11,584 nucleotides of DNA, taken from positions 1 through 11,584 of the forward strand of contig JBAXRP010000134.1 of assembly GCA_037131145.1 (NCBI GenBank), written 5' to 3'. The stretch comes from CAIVAT01 sp037131145 (GTDB lineage Bacteria; Bacteroidota; Bacteroidia; Bacteroidales; FEN-979). This document shows positions 1 through 7,449 of this stretch, piece by piece. The notes beneath the pieces are model-generated. The model was given only the letters and a program-made list of their open reading frames with translations. It was not told the DNA's origin and made no database searches. Positions within the stretch are counted from its first letter, which is position 1; the number at the start of each line of letters is the position of its first letter. Made by a program: the position numbers and the translations under genes.

Positions 1-14
1 TCTATAATCATGTC

Positions 15-27
15 ATCCCTTCGGGAT
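15..27. other. Short perfect hairpin, function unknown
   Basis: ATCCC and GGGAT pair perfectly around a 3-nt TTC loop. The stem is only 5 bp and no T-run follows on either strand, so it is not a convincing terminator. It may be the tail of an intergenic repeat or of an element that starts before the window. Confidence 0.25.
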
Positions 28-40
28 TCTGTTTCAAACT

Positions 41-58
41 CAATCTTTTCAATCTGCG
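41..58 (+). repeat. Two degenerate copies of the CAATCTNNN 9-mer
   Basis: CAATCTTTT is followed directly by CAATCTGCG. Both share the first six bases of the 9-bp unit (CAATCTAAT/CAATCTATT) that forms the long array at the right end of the window. Two copies could be chance in AT-rich DNA. They could also be a decayed relic of the same repeat family. Confidence 0.3.
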
Positions 59-87
59 AGAATATTTTTATTAATTCTCAAAACTCA

Positions 88-119
88 TTGGCTACTTATT
101 GGCTAAATTCCTATTTTTG
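88..119 (+). promoter_or_regulatory. Candidate Bacteroidota promoter for the T9SS cargo gene
   Basis: TTG at 88-90 (-33 element) and TATTTTTG at 112-119 (-7 element, matching TAnnTTTG) are 21 bp apart, inside the spacing usual for the Bacteroidota primary sigma factor. Transcription would start near 125, giving a short A-rich leader of about 22 nt before the ATG at 148. The match is seen in the sequence; activity is inferred. Confidence 0.5.
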
Positions 120-147
120 TATAAATTAATCTTAAAAAAACAACCTT

Positions 148-3100
148 ATGAAAAAGTACTTATTACTATTTACCATGGCCTTTGGCTTGAGCCTCCTTGG
201 GATGGGACAGGCCATTCTTTATGAAGATTTCAACTATACGCCGCCGGCAAATATCGGGGGCAATGGCAATGCTGGTTCAACTTCGAACAACTGGACAACT
301 CATAACGTAACACTCAACCAGACTACAACAATTGATGTTCTCAGCGGAAATTTATCTTATTCGGGTCTGGCCGCTCCCAGCGGGAATAAAGTATATATCC
401 TTGGAGCCAATTCAACATTATCACGTGATGTGAACAGGGCTTTTACTACCACTAATACTGTGTTGTATTATTCAACCCTGATTACGGTTATTGATCCAAC
501 GCAACTTTCACCAACAACCAACGATTACTTTATGCATTTTGGCGCTGCCTCTGGTAGCGCTGTTACTATTTTCGGCGGGCGTCTTGGTATAAAATCTGTA
601 AACTCGGCAGCTAACTACAGGCTAAGCATTCAGAATACATCAGGAGGAACACCCACTTATACTGAATTTGCACAAGACCTTACATTTGGAACAACATGCC
701 TCGTTGTTGTGAAAATTGACAGAAGCGTTACTCCGATATCAGCCACTTTATGGGTTAATCCAACGAGTCTTGGTGGCGCTGAGCCGGGCGGTTCTGTATC
801 AAACAGCAGCGGAACAGGATTATTTGCTGCGTTTGCCTCCATTTGTATAAGGAATAGTGGAGGAACGCCCAAAGCTGAAATAGACGAAATCCGCGTAGGA
901 CCTACATGGGCTGACGTCACACCCACGGGAAGCGCGGTACCAACAATCACTGTAAATCCAACAACTCTGACCGGTTTCACCTATATTGTTGGCGCCGGAC
1001 CATCGGCAGAGCAATCCTTTTCAATTAGCGGAACCAGTCTCACCACAGATATTTCTATTGTTCCCCCTGCCAATTACGAAATTTCAACCCTCACCGGCGG
1101 TTCTTTTGTGGCAACAAACCCCGTTGTTCTTAGCCAGAGTGGCGGTAGTGTTGTCGCCACAACAATTTATGTCCGATTGAAAGCCGGGTTAAGCGCTAAT
1201 ACTTATAACGGAGAGCTTATCACTGCCTCGTCAACCGGAGCGACCGCCGGAATTGTGACCTGTAGCGGATCGGTTACCTCTGCGCCAATCCCTTCCCTTT
1301 CTGTTGCGCCTGCCACTCTTACCGGCTTTATTGCGGTTTCCGGAACTCCTTCGGCATCGCAGAACTATACTGTTTCGGGCGATAACCTTACAACTGACGT
1401 CACCGTTACCGCGCCTTCAGCATATGAAGTATCAACAGATAACACAAGCTTCAGCCCTGCTGTTGTTCTTCCACAATCAGGAGGAAATATTATCGGCGAA
1501 CCCGTTACCGTACATGCCCGAATCAAAGCAAGCGCTCCCGTTGGAACTGCCACCGGAGATATTAGCCATGCCAGCTTAGGAGCTGTTACAGTCAATGTTA
1601 ATGTAACTGGTCTTGTAGTACTACCGGAACCATCAAACCATGCTGCCACTTTTACCGCAATTGCGCCAAATTACAATTCCATCGTAAATACCTGGTTAGA
1701 TAACGATGGCGCCCAACCCGCAACCGGATTTTTAATCCTCGCTAACAAAACCGGGATTTTTGTCAATCCCGTAAACGGAGTTCCTGTAACAAACGACGCC
1801 AACCTTAATGATGGCAGCGGCGCGATGAATATTGCTCATGGAATCCAAACTTATACCTGGAACGGACTTTCCGGTTCAACTCACTTTTATTTCGCCATAT
1901 ATGCTTATACCAACTCAGGGGTCAATATTAAATACAAAACTGCTCCGGCAGCGCCAACTGCTGATGTATTTACTCTGGTGTTTACCCCACCCGTTGCTGC
2001 CTGGACTTTTGATTCAACTTATGCCGCGCCAAATACGCCGGCGTCACTTGCAGCTAATTTCGGCGACCAGGCAACAACGGCAATGTTTTATGCCGACAGT
2101 ACAAATGGATCATCCAAATGGATCACGGCTACTATTGGCAATGAACTAACCATGTTTGGAGGAGCTACTACCAATGACCCCAGAGAAACCACTTTCGCGG
2201 GAGGCGCCCTTTCGCCTGTGGGAGGAACTTTGAATTCGGCAAACGGGAAATGCATGGTTATAAAATTCTCAATGTCTGCATTGCAGAATCCTATATTAAC
2301 TTTCGCAACCAGAGGCACCGGCACTGGTTTTACCACTCACCAATGGGCATGGAGCGTTGATGGCTTAATATTTACTGATTTCGGAACCAATACTGCCGTC
2401 AATACATCAACATTTATTGTAAAAACACTGGATCTTAGCGCAATTGACGCCGTTGATGGAGCTCCGGTTGTTTACCTGAGAATAACATTCACAGGCGCTA
2501 CTTCTGCATCCGGCAACAACCGCCTCGATAATATCGTGATCCGGGCATCCGCAGCATCTAACCTGCCGCCAACGGTTGTAACTACTGCCGCCACTTTTGT
2601 TGGAACTACTTATGCCACTCTTAATGGTACTGTGAACGCCAATAACCAGAATTCTACCGTTAAATTCGCTTATGGACTAACCACAACATACAGCGATACC
2701 ATTGCCGCAACGCCGCCAACTGTTACCGGTGGAGTAACAACTCCGGTTTCAGTTGATTTGTCGGGTCTTGCCGCTAATTCTACCTACCATTACAAAGTAA
2801 TTGGAACAAACGCATCTGGTACATCCAACGGAAACGATTTGAATTTCACCACTGCTTGTCTTTTTCCTGGCGATGCAGGTCAAATATCCGGACCATCGCC
2901 GGTTTGCGCCAATCTTACCCAATATCAATATTCTGTTCAGCCCATCGCCAATGCTACATTTTATGTGTGGACATTTCCTGCGGGAGCCACAATTATTTTC
3001 GGCGAAGGTACAAACGCTGTAACTGTTACTTTTGCTCCCGGCAGCTCTTCAGGACTTGCTAATGTATTTGGAACCAACGATTGCGGCGATGAAGGCGGTT

Positions 3101-3933
3101 CTTCACAAAATCAGATATTCGTTAACCAGCCTTTGCCGGTGAGCGTCACAATTACTGCATCTGCCAACCCTGTTCCGGCGGGCACAACTGTTACCTTCAC
3201 AGCTACGGCTGTAAATGGCGGCTCGAATCCCGCTTTTCAATGGAAAGTTAATGGAACAAATGTGGGAACAAGCAGTAGCGCTTTCGCATACATTCCACTG
3301 AACAGCGATGAAGTAATATGCGTGGTTACATCGGGCGAAACCTGCACAAGCGGTAATCCGGCAACATCAAATACAATCATTATGACTGTAAACGGAGGAG
3401 TGCCCGAAAATCTGAGTGTGACGGGAGTTGTTTCATCTGTTATGGCTATTTGTTACAATGCTTCAAACACCATCACAGTTGCAGGTGGAAGTACAACGTT
3501 TGAGGTTCAACCCGGCGGCAGCGTACTTATGATTGCAGGACAAAAAATTCTGTATTTGGCTGGAACCACAGTGAAATCAGGAGGTTACTTGTCTGGAACT
3601 ATCGTCCCCGGCGGACCGTATTGCGATTTCCCCAAAACACCGTCAACTCTTACCGGCAACGAAGAAACCGGTTTAAGTATGATGAACAATTCATTTAAAA
3701 TCTATCCGAACCCAACCGATGGCGTATTTACCATTGAACAAAGGGGTGAAACCATCGCAGGCACAGTTAAAGTTGATGTGCTGGGAACACTTGGAGGAAA
3801 AATTCTTAGCGCTGAATTACCAGGCCTGCGCAAGCAGGAAGTTTCAATAAAAGGAAACGCTCCGGGAATCTATTTTGTAAAAGTTACGGCAGGTGAAAAG
3901 GTTCAGACTGTGAAAATCATCCTTACCAAATAA
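148..3933 (+). CDS. Large multidomain secreted protein with T9SS C-terminal sorting domain
   Basis: The 1261-residue protein begins with a signal peptide (Lys-Lys, then a hydrophobic core, to about residue 22). It ends with a type A T9SS sorting domain at about 1183-1261: a YPNP motif, a GIYFVKV strand and a basic VKIILTK end. It should cross the inner membrane by Sec and the outer membrane by T9SS, and end up secreted or surface-attached. Between lie a jelly-roll-like domain (about 23-260) and two tandem beta-sandwich repeats (264-380 and 382-491) sharing a VxPxTLTGF start, SGxxLTTD and a YE(I/V)ST core. Next come an FN3-like segment (492-610), a second jelly-roll-like domain (612-803), FN3 (805-902), a PKD-like domain with paired cysteines (904-992) and an Ig-like domain (995-1081). 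A hydrophobic-turn stack (1082-1165) precedes the sorting domain. I see no catalytic motif. An adhesin or cell-surface structural role is inference. The gene is monocistronic between its own promoter and a strong terminator. Confidence 0.85.
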   Translation: MKKYLLLFTMAFGLSLLGMGQAILYEDFNYTPPANIGGNGNAGSTSNNWTTHNVTLNQTTTIDVLSGNLSYSGLAAPSGNKVYILGANSTLSRDVNRAFTTTNTVLYYSTLITVIDPTQLSPTTNDYFMHFGAASGSAVTIFGGRLGIKSVNSAANYRLSIQNTSGGTPTYTEFAQDLTFGTTCLVVVKIDRSVTPISATLWVNPTSLGGAEPGGSVSNSSGTGLFAAFASICIRNSGGTPKAEIDEIRVGPTWADVTPTGSAVPTITVNPTTLTGFTYIVGAGPSAEQSFSISGTSLTTDISIVPPANYEISTLTGGSFVATNPVVLSQSGGSVVATTIYVRLKAGLSANTYNGELITASSTGATAGIVTCSGSVTSAPIPSLSVAPATLTGFIAVSGTPSASQNYTVSGDNLTTDVTVTAPSAYEVSTDNTSFSPAVVLPQSGGNIIGEPVTVHARIKASAPVGTATGDISHASLGAVTVNVNVTGLVVLPEPSNHAATFTAIAPNYNSIVNTWLDNDGAQPATGFLILANKTGIFVNPVNGVPVTNDANLNDGSGAMNIAHGIQTYTWNGLSGSTHFYFAIYAYTNSGVNIKYKTAPAAPTADVFTLVFTPPVAAWTFDSTYAAPNTPASLAANFGDQATTAMFYADSTNGSSKWITATIGNELTMFGGATTNDPRETTFAGGALSPVGGTLNSANGKCMVIKFSMSALQNPILTFATRGTGTGFTTHQWAWSVDGLIFTDFGTNTAVNTSTFIVKTLDLSAIDAVDGAPVVYLRITFTGATSASGNNRLDNIVIRASAASNLPPTVVTTAATFVGTTYATLNGTVNANNQNSTVKFAYGLTTTYSDTIAATPPTVTGGVTTPVSVDLSGLAANSTYHYKVIGTNASGTSNGNDLNFTTACLFPGDAGQISGPSPVCANLTQYQYSVQPIANATFYVWTFPAGATIIFGEGTNAVTVTFAPGSSSGLANVFGTNDCGDEGGSSQNQIFVNQPLPVSVTITASANPVPAGTTVTFTATAVNGGSNPAFQWKVNGTNVGTSSSAFAYIPLNSDEVICVVTSGETCTSGNPATSNTIIMTVNGGVPENLSVTGVVSSVMAICYNASNTITVAGGSTTFEVQPGGSVLMIAGQKILYLAGTTVKSGGYLSGTIVPGGPYCDFPKTPSTLTGNEETGLSMMNNSFKIYPNPTDGVFTIEQRGETIAGTVKVDVLGTLGGKILSAELPGLRKQEVSIKGNAPGIYFVKVTAGEKVQTVKIILTK

Positions 3934-3951
3934 TTCTAATCTTCACTTTTC

Positions 3952-3986
3952 AAAAAGGCTGCTCCAGGATCGGGGCAGCCTTTTTT
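3952..3986. terminator. Bidirectional intrinsic terminator
   Basis: A 14-bp stem (3952-3965 pairs with 3972-3985) has one G-T wobble and a 6-nt loop. It carries a GC-rich core (GGCTGC/GCAGCC) flanked by A5 on the left and T6 on the right, so it can end transcription in both directions. It lies between the stop codon of the secreted protein gene (3933) and the stop of thiL (4008), and serves both convergent genes. Confidence 0.9.
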
Positions 3987-4007
3987 ATTTGATAGTGTTT
4001 CATTGTT

Positions 4008-5072
4008 CTACTTCATCCCATCCCATCCTTGAGCGATTAATGGAACCGACTTACCATCGGGGGTAATCATAAATTTGCCTTCCCTGGAATGGGTTATATG
4101 TCCGATAATGCTGATACCTTCAATATCCTTGATCTTTTCGTAATCGCTTTGCTTTACTGTGAAGAGCAGTTCGTAATCTTCCCCGCCACTCAGAGCCGTT
4201 ACGCTGGGGATGATCTTGTACTCCATTGCAAGTTTGCGTGTTTGTTCCTCGATTGGAATCTTTTCTTCGAACAGTTTGCACCCAACGCCGGAGCGCTTAC
4301 AGATATGAAGAATCTCCGACGACAAACCGTCTGAAATGTCAATCATGGAAGTTGGTTTGATTCCAATACTCCCGAAAACATTACGGATGTCGGTACGCGC
4401 TTCGGGTTTGAGCTGCCTGCCTACCTGGTATTCATAATCGTTAAGTTCGGGCTGCATATCAGGGTTTACTTTGAAGACGTTTTTTTCTCTTTCAAGTACC
4501 AGAAGTCCCATGTAAGCGCTACCAAGGTCGCCAGTTACGCAAAGCAAATCGCCAGGGGCGGCGCCGCTCCGGTAAACAACTTCATCATGCAAGGCTTCTC
4601 CGATAATGGTAATTGAAATCAACAATCCTTTTACACTCGAACTTGTATCGCCGCCAACCAAATCAACCTTATACCGATTGCAAGCCATCAGGATTCCTTC
4701 ATAAAGTTCATCCAGCGCTTCAACCGGGAAACGACTTGAAACGGCTATCGAAACGGTTATTTGTTTAGGAATACCGTTCATTGCAGCTATGTCGGATATG
4801 TTTACCACAACGGCTTTGTAGCCAAGATGTTTTAGTGGTGTGTAGGTGAGATCAAAATGAATTCCTTCCACCAGCAGATCAGTTGAGAGAAGAATTACCT
4901 TATTACCCGCCTCAATAACAGCAGCGTCATCACCAATGCCTTTAAGTGTTTCCGGATGATGATATTTCACGTGTGATGTCAGCCGGTCAATGAGTCCAAA
5001 TTCCCCGATGGAGGCTAAAGAGGTCAACTTAGGTTTCTCACCGGACGGCTTTTTTTCTTTTCGTTCGTACAT
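4008..5072 (-). CDS. thiL: Thiamine-monophosphate kinase
   Basis: ThiL phosphorylates thiamine monophosphate with ATP to give thiamine diphosphate, the last step of the thiamine pathway, in the cytosol. With the start at 5072 the protein has 354 residues, close to the family norm. The PurM/AIR-synthase fold signatures are all present: GIGDDAAV (45-52), STDLLVEGIHF (63-73), NISDIAAMNG (91-100), GGDTS (140-144), GDLGSA (181-186), DISDGLSSEI (245-254) and GGEDYELLF (296-304). The acidic Mg/ATP-binding residues are intact. An upstream in-frame start at 5147 would add 25 residues unlike any ThiL N-terminus and would run through the predicted promoter, so I chose the ATG at 5070-5072. No thiamine neighbours are present. 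The gene appears to be transcribed alone toward the shared terminator. Confidence 0.93.
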   Translation of the reverse strand: MYERKEKKPSGEKPKLTSLASIGEFGLIDRLTSHVKYHHPETLKGIGDDAAVIEAGNKVILLSTDLLVEGIHFDLTYTPLKHLGYKAVVVNISDIAAMNGIPKQITVSIAVSSRFPVEALDELYEGILMACNRYKVDLVGGDTSSSVKGLLISITIIGEALHDEVVYRSGAAPGDLLCVTGDLGSAYMGLLVLEREKNVFKVNPDMQPELNDYEYQVGRQLKPEARTDIRNVFGSIGIKPTSMIDISDGLSSEILHICKRSGVGCKLFEEKIPIEEQTRKLAMEYKIIPSVTALSGGEDYELLFTVKQSDYEKIKDIEGISIIGHITHSREGKFMITPDGKSVPLIAQGWDGMK

Positions 5073-5093
5073 ATTTGTCAAGATGTTACATTT

Positions 5094-5129
5094 CAAAGGT
5101 AAAGATATTTTATATGTTTGTAGGATCAA
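5094..5129 (-). promoter_or_regulatory. Candidate promoter for thiL
   Basis: On the minus strand TACCTTTG (5101 down to 5094) matches the -7 consensus TAnnTTTG and lies about 21 nt before the chosen thiL ATG. A TTG at 5129-5127 could be the -33 element, but the 25-bp spacing is longer than usual. This supports the shorter ThiL start. Confidence 0.4.
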
Positions 5130-5470
5130 AAACGTTTTCGCTTGCAAAACCTCGTTCTGCTGTTTGCTTTTTCACCTCTTTTTTGTTTCGGATACCCGCC
5201 ATATTCCACTACCGGCGTTAGGTTAATTGATAGCATTTATCAAAACTATCTGATATTGAAAGACACTGTCGGCGAGGTTATAGCGCCGCTAACAACAAGC
5301 GGAAAAAAGACAACGACACAACAAATGACAATGAAATGGAATATTAAAATTGACCCGGAAAACTTGACGAATGGACTGATTCCCCGACACTCATAGCAGT
5401 CCCGAATTTGTTTTAATTTTTTCCCTCACCGCATAAAAATTTTGAGATTCTATTTCCAGCACACAATACA
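5130..5470. other. Intergenic stretch without a convincing gene
   Basis: The region lies between the thiL promoter and the left edge of the restriction module. The only open frame of note is on the plus strand, from a TTG at 5142 to 5396. Its start (LVLLFAFSPLFCFGYPPYS) resembles a signal peptide, but the rest is low-complexity Thr/Lys-rich and matches nothing I know. It could be a decayed gene start cut off by insertion, or chance. A small palindrome (TAGCG-C-CGCTA) lies at 5281-5291. No RNA gene is visible. Confidence 0.4.
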
Positions 5471-5520
5471 CGCAATTGCAAGTCACACAATGCCGACACA
5501 TAAACCAAAACTTGCAAAAG
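5471..5520 (+). repeat. Left boundary repeat of the restriction module
   Basis: Ordered blocks shared with 9491-9535 in the same orientation are CGCA-N2-TGCAAG, then CACAATGCC (CACATTGCC on the right), then CCAA, then TGCAAA. The first block has identical spacing in both copies. The left copy is about 5 nt longer in the middle. It lies about 50 nt upstream of the endonuclease start. Confidence 0.5.
5476..5517. promoter_or_regulatory. Inverted repeat upstream of the endonuclease gene
   Basis: TTGCAAGT (5476-5483) and ACTTGCAA (5510-5517) are perfect inverted copies separated by 26 nt, ending 30 nt before the predicted -7 element of the endonuclease gene. This could be a pair of half-sites for a regulator, or just an internal feature of the boundary repeat. 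The right-hand boundary copy does not keep this symmetry, and the half-sites differ from those upstream of the controller gene. Confidence 0.3.
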
Positions 5521-5546
5521 AGTGTAATCTTACCAACGCTTTTTAT

Positions 5547-5554
5547 TACTTTTG
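5547..5554 (+). promoter_or_regulatory. Candidate -7 element of the endonuclease gene
   Basis: TACTTTTG matches TAnnTTTG and ends 17 nt before the ATG at 5572, implying a leader of about 10 nt. No TTG lies at a normal -33 distance (the nearest, 5512-5514, is 32 nt away). The promoter may therefore be weak or need an activator such as the controller protein; that is inference. Confidence 0.4.
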
Positions 5555-5571
5555 ATTATTAAATCGCAAAC

Positions 5572-7449
5572 ATGAAATTAAGAATACATGGAGATAATAT
5601 TATTGAATGTGAAAGAGCGTTAAAACTCATAACACTTGACCGCTGGAATGTAAACTTCAATACAGAATTTATTAAATACGGCGCTCCGTTACGTGAAGCA
5701 ACTGACGCTTACATTACAAAAGTAAGCCCAGATAGCAAAACGGAAGAACTAATACTTGCAATGGAATTTTGCAATGCCTTACCTGCTGGTAATAACGCAT
5801 GGCAAAGAAACGGAAGAGCTGTCACTTGTGCCGAAATCGGTGTACCATATTTCTACTTTGCTGAAATTGGAGGTGTTGAGTTGGACGCAAACAGGAATGT
5901 CAAAGCTCCTCGTTTTCCCAATCCGATTGTTCCTTTTTCCTATTTAACTTCTTCCAAATCATTAAATGTAGTAAGTGTGCCAATTTATGAAGCCCACCCG
6001 GCAATTACTGATGCTTTACGTAAAAAATTCACTCATATATTCGGCGTTGAGGCGAGTTTAGATTTGCTAAAGTGTATTATTGAGCAAAGCCAAATCAGCG
6101 ATGCAATTGATTTACTAATTGAAAAAGGAACTACGCTTGTAAAAATACTTTCTAATGACAGAAAACGGGTTGATACATTCCGTTCGATGGAATGGGAAGA
6201 ATTTTTAAAAATATCATCAGGCCAGAAAAAAGCTGAATGGATTAAAAACCATCCAAATAAACAGGTTTGGAGAAAGAAATCAGCAGACAAAGTAAAAGTG
6301 ACCAAAACTTTTAAAACACTTTTGGCTGACACTCAAAGATTAAATTGTCTTTCAATCGGAGCAAAAGAAATTCCAATTTGCCTTATTGCTAATGGTAACT
6401 TGAAAAAGTTTGCAGACCTCTTGAAAAAGATTTATCCGAAAGAAACGATAAGCGAACTTGCCAATATTATTGATAAGAAAAACAAACCTCTTGTTGTTGT
6501 TTGGATAACAGGTTTCAAGCCTCGTGGAGATGATTCACGTCCTGACAGAGGGCTTGTTCCGCTTGCAAGAATGTTATTCGGGAATGATATTGATATTCTG
6601 ACAATTGTTTTTGGGCCTGCGGGAAAACAAACATGGAAAACTTTTAAGGAAAATCATACAAAACTTGCATCCGACAACGGACTATGGCAAGCAATAATAA
6701 ATTTGAGCAATTATGTTTTGGCCGATAGCAGCACATCTGAATATGGTATTTTAACCTATATTATTGACAGAGATTTAGTAAGAAAGAAAGTAAAAGTTAT
6801 TTTTAATGCAGCCAAACCCAATGGTTCTTTTTCAGAACATGATGTTGATACCGCAATTCATTCCTTGTTTTCAAGGCAAATGAGTAAAAACATTTTTGAA
6901 TCAATGTGTAATCCTCCAGGTGGTGATTGGAGCGGAATTTCTTATTGGGATTTTTCTGATAAAACAGAATATCGTTGGACTTCTTTGCCTAGAGTTTCAG
7001 CAACTAAGGCAAAACGCCCTGACCATATTATTCAAATTAATTCCAAGAAGGAAAATATTTTTCTTGTGATTGAATCTAAGAATAATGCAAAAGATTTGGA
7101 AGAAAATATTGGCAATCGATTAACTGAATATGTGAAGACGCTTTTTAAAATAGCGCCAACAGCATACAAGGAAGCAAAATCAGAATGGAATCCTTTTGGC
7201 GGAGAAAATTCACCTCTCCCAAATCCAGTTTTAATATCAGGCGGCGCTTTTTGTTACAAGAATTTGGAGGAAATGAAAGCATCTTTGAAAAAAGGCAACC
7301 TTGATTTTATTTTTGCTTATGAGTTTAAAGATGACGGAACACCAACAATTGGGCACGTTTTGTTATCAGGCAAAAGCCAATTCCTGAGAGATATTGTGTC
7401 GAATATTAGTTCTCAATTCAGTAGTGGGCTTGAAATTAAAATATACTGA
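5572..7449 (+). CDS. Probable type II restriction endonuclease, PD-(D/E)XK type
   Basis: This 625-residue protein has no signal peptide or membrane segment. I call it a restriction endonuclease for two reasons. It carries a PD-(D/E)XK-like site near the C-terminus: Pro483-Asp484 (RPDHIIQ), then a hydrophobic strand with Glu501-Ser502-Lys503 (FLVIESKNN). It also faces two DNA methyltransferases and a controller. The N-terminus starts with HGDNIIECERAL (6-17). A second RPD (323-325, RPDRGLVPLARMLFG) is followed by a hydrophobic strand but no (D/E)XK, so it is a less likely active site. I do not recognise a characterised prototype, so the recognition site is unknown. The size is large for a simple palindrome cutter, leaving room for separate recognition and cleavage domains. 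Its last 84 nt overlap the 3' end of the opposing methyltransferase gene. The start follows an A-rich leader. Confidence 0.75.
   Translation: MKLRIHGDNIIECERALKLITLDRWNVNFNTEFIKYGAPLREATDAYITKVSPDSKTEELILAMEFCNALPAGNNAWQRNGRAVTCAEIGVPYFYFAEIGGVELDANRNVKAPRFPNPIVPFSYLTSSKSLNVVSVPIYEAHPAITDALRKKFTHIFGVEASLDLLKCIIEQSQISDAIDLLIEKGTTLVKILSNDRKRVDTFRSMEWEEFLKISSGQKKAEWIKNHPNKQVWRKKSADKVKVTKTFKTLLADTQRLNCLSIGAKEIPICLIANGNLKKFADLLKKIYPKETISELANIIDKKNKPLVVVWITGFKPRGDDSRPDRGLVPLARMLFGNDIDILTIVFGPAGKQTWKTFKENHTKLASDNGLWQAIINLSNYVLADSSTSEYGILTYIIDRDLVRKKVKVIFNAAKPNGSFSEHDVDTAIHSLFSRQMSKNIFESMCNPPGGDWSGISYWDFSDKTEYRWTSLPRVSATKAKRPDHIIQINSKKENIFLVIESKNNAKDLEENIGNRLTEYVKTLFKIAPTAYKEAKSEWNPFGGENSPLPNPVLISGGAFCYKNLEEMKASLKKGNLDFIFAYEFKDDGTPTIGHVLLSGKSQFLRDIVSNISSQFSSGLEIKIY

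Noticed and set aside
15..27. Terminator of a gene upstream of the window
   Set aside because: The stem is only 5 bp and lacks a following T-run, and no upstream coding end can be seen.
657..1014. Minus-strand open frames inside the secreted-protein gene
   Set aside because: They lie opposite a long frame with a clear signal peptide, domains and sorting tail, and encode no recognisable protein.
5073..5147. N-terminal extension of ThiL to a start at 5147
   Set aside because: The extra 25 residues do not resemble ThiL, and the stretch contains the predicted -7 element. The ATG at 5072 gives the normal length.
5216..5222. Integron attC-like core GTTAGGT (GTTRRRY)
   Set aside because: No partner RYYYAAC core lies upstream at a suitable distance, the nearby CTAAC lies on the wrong side, and no integrase is present.
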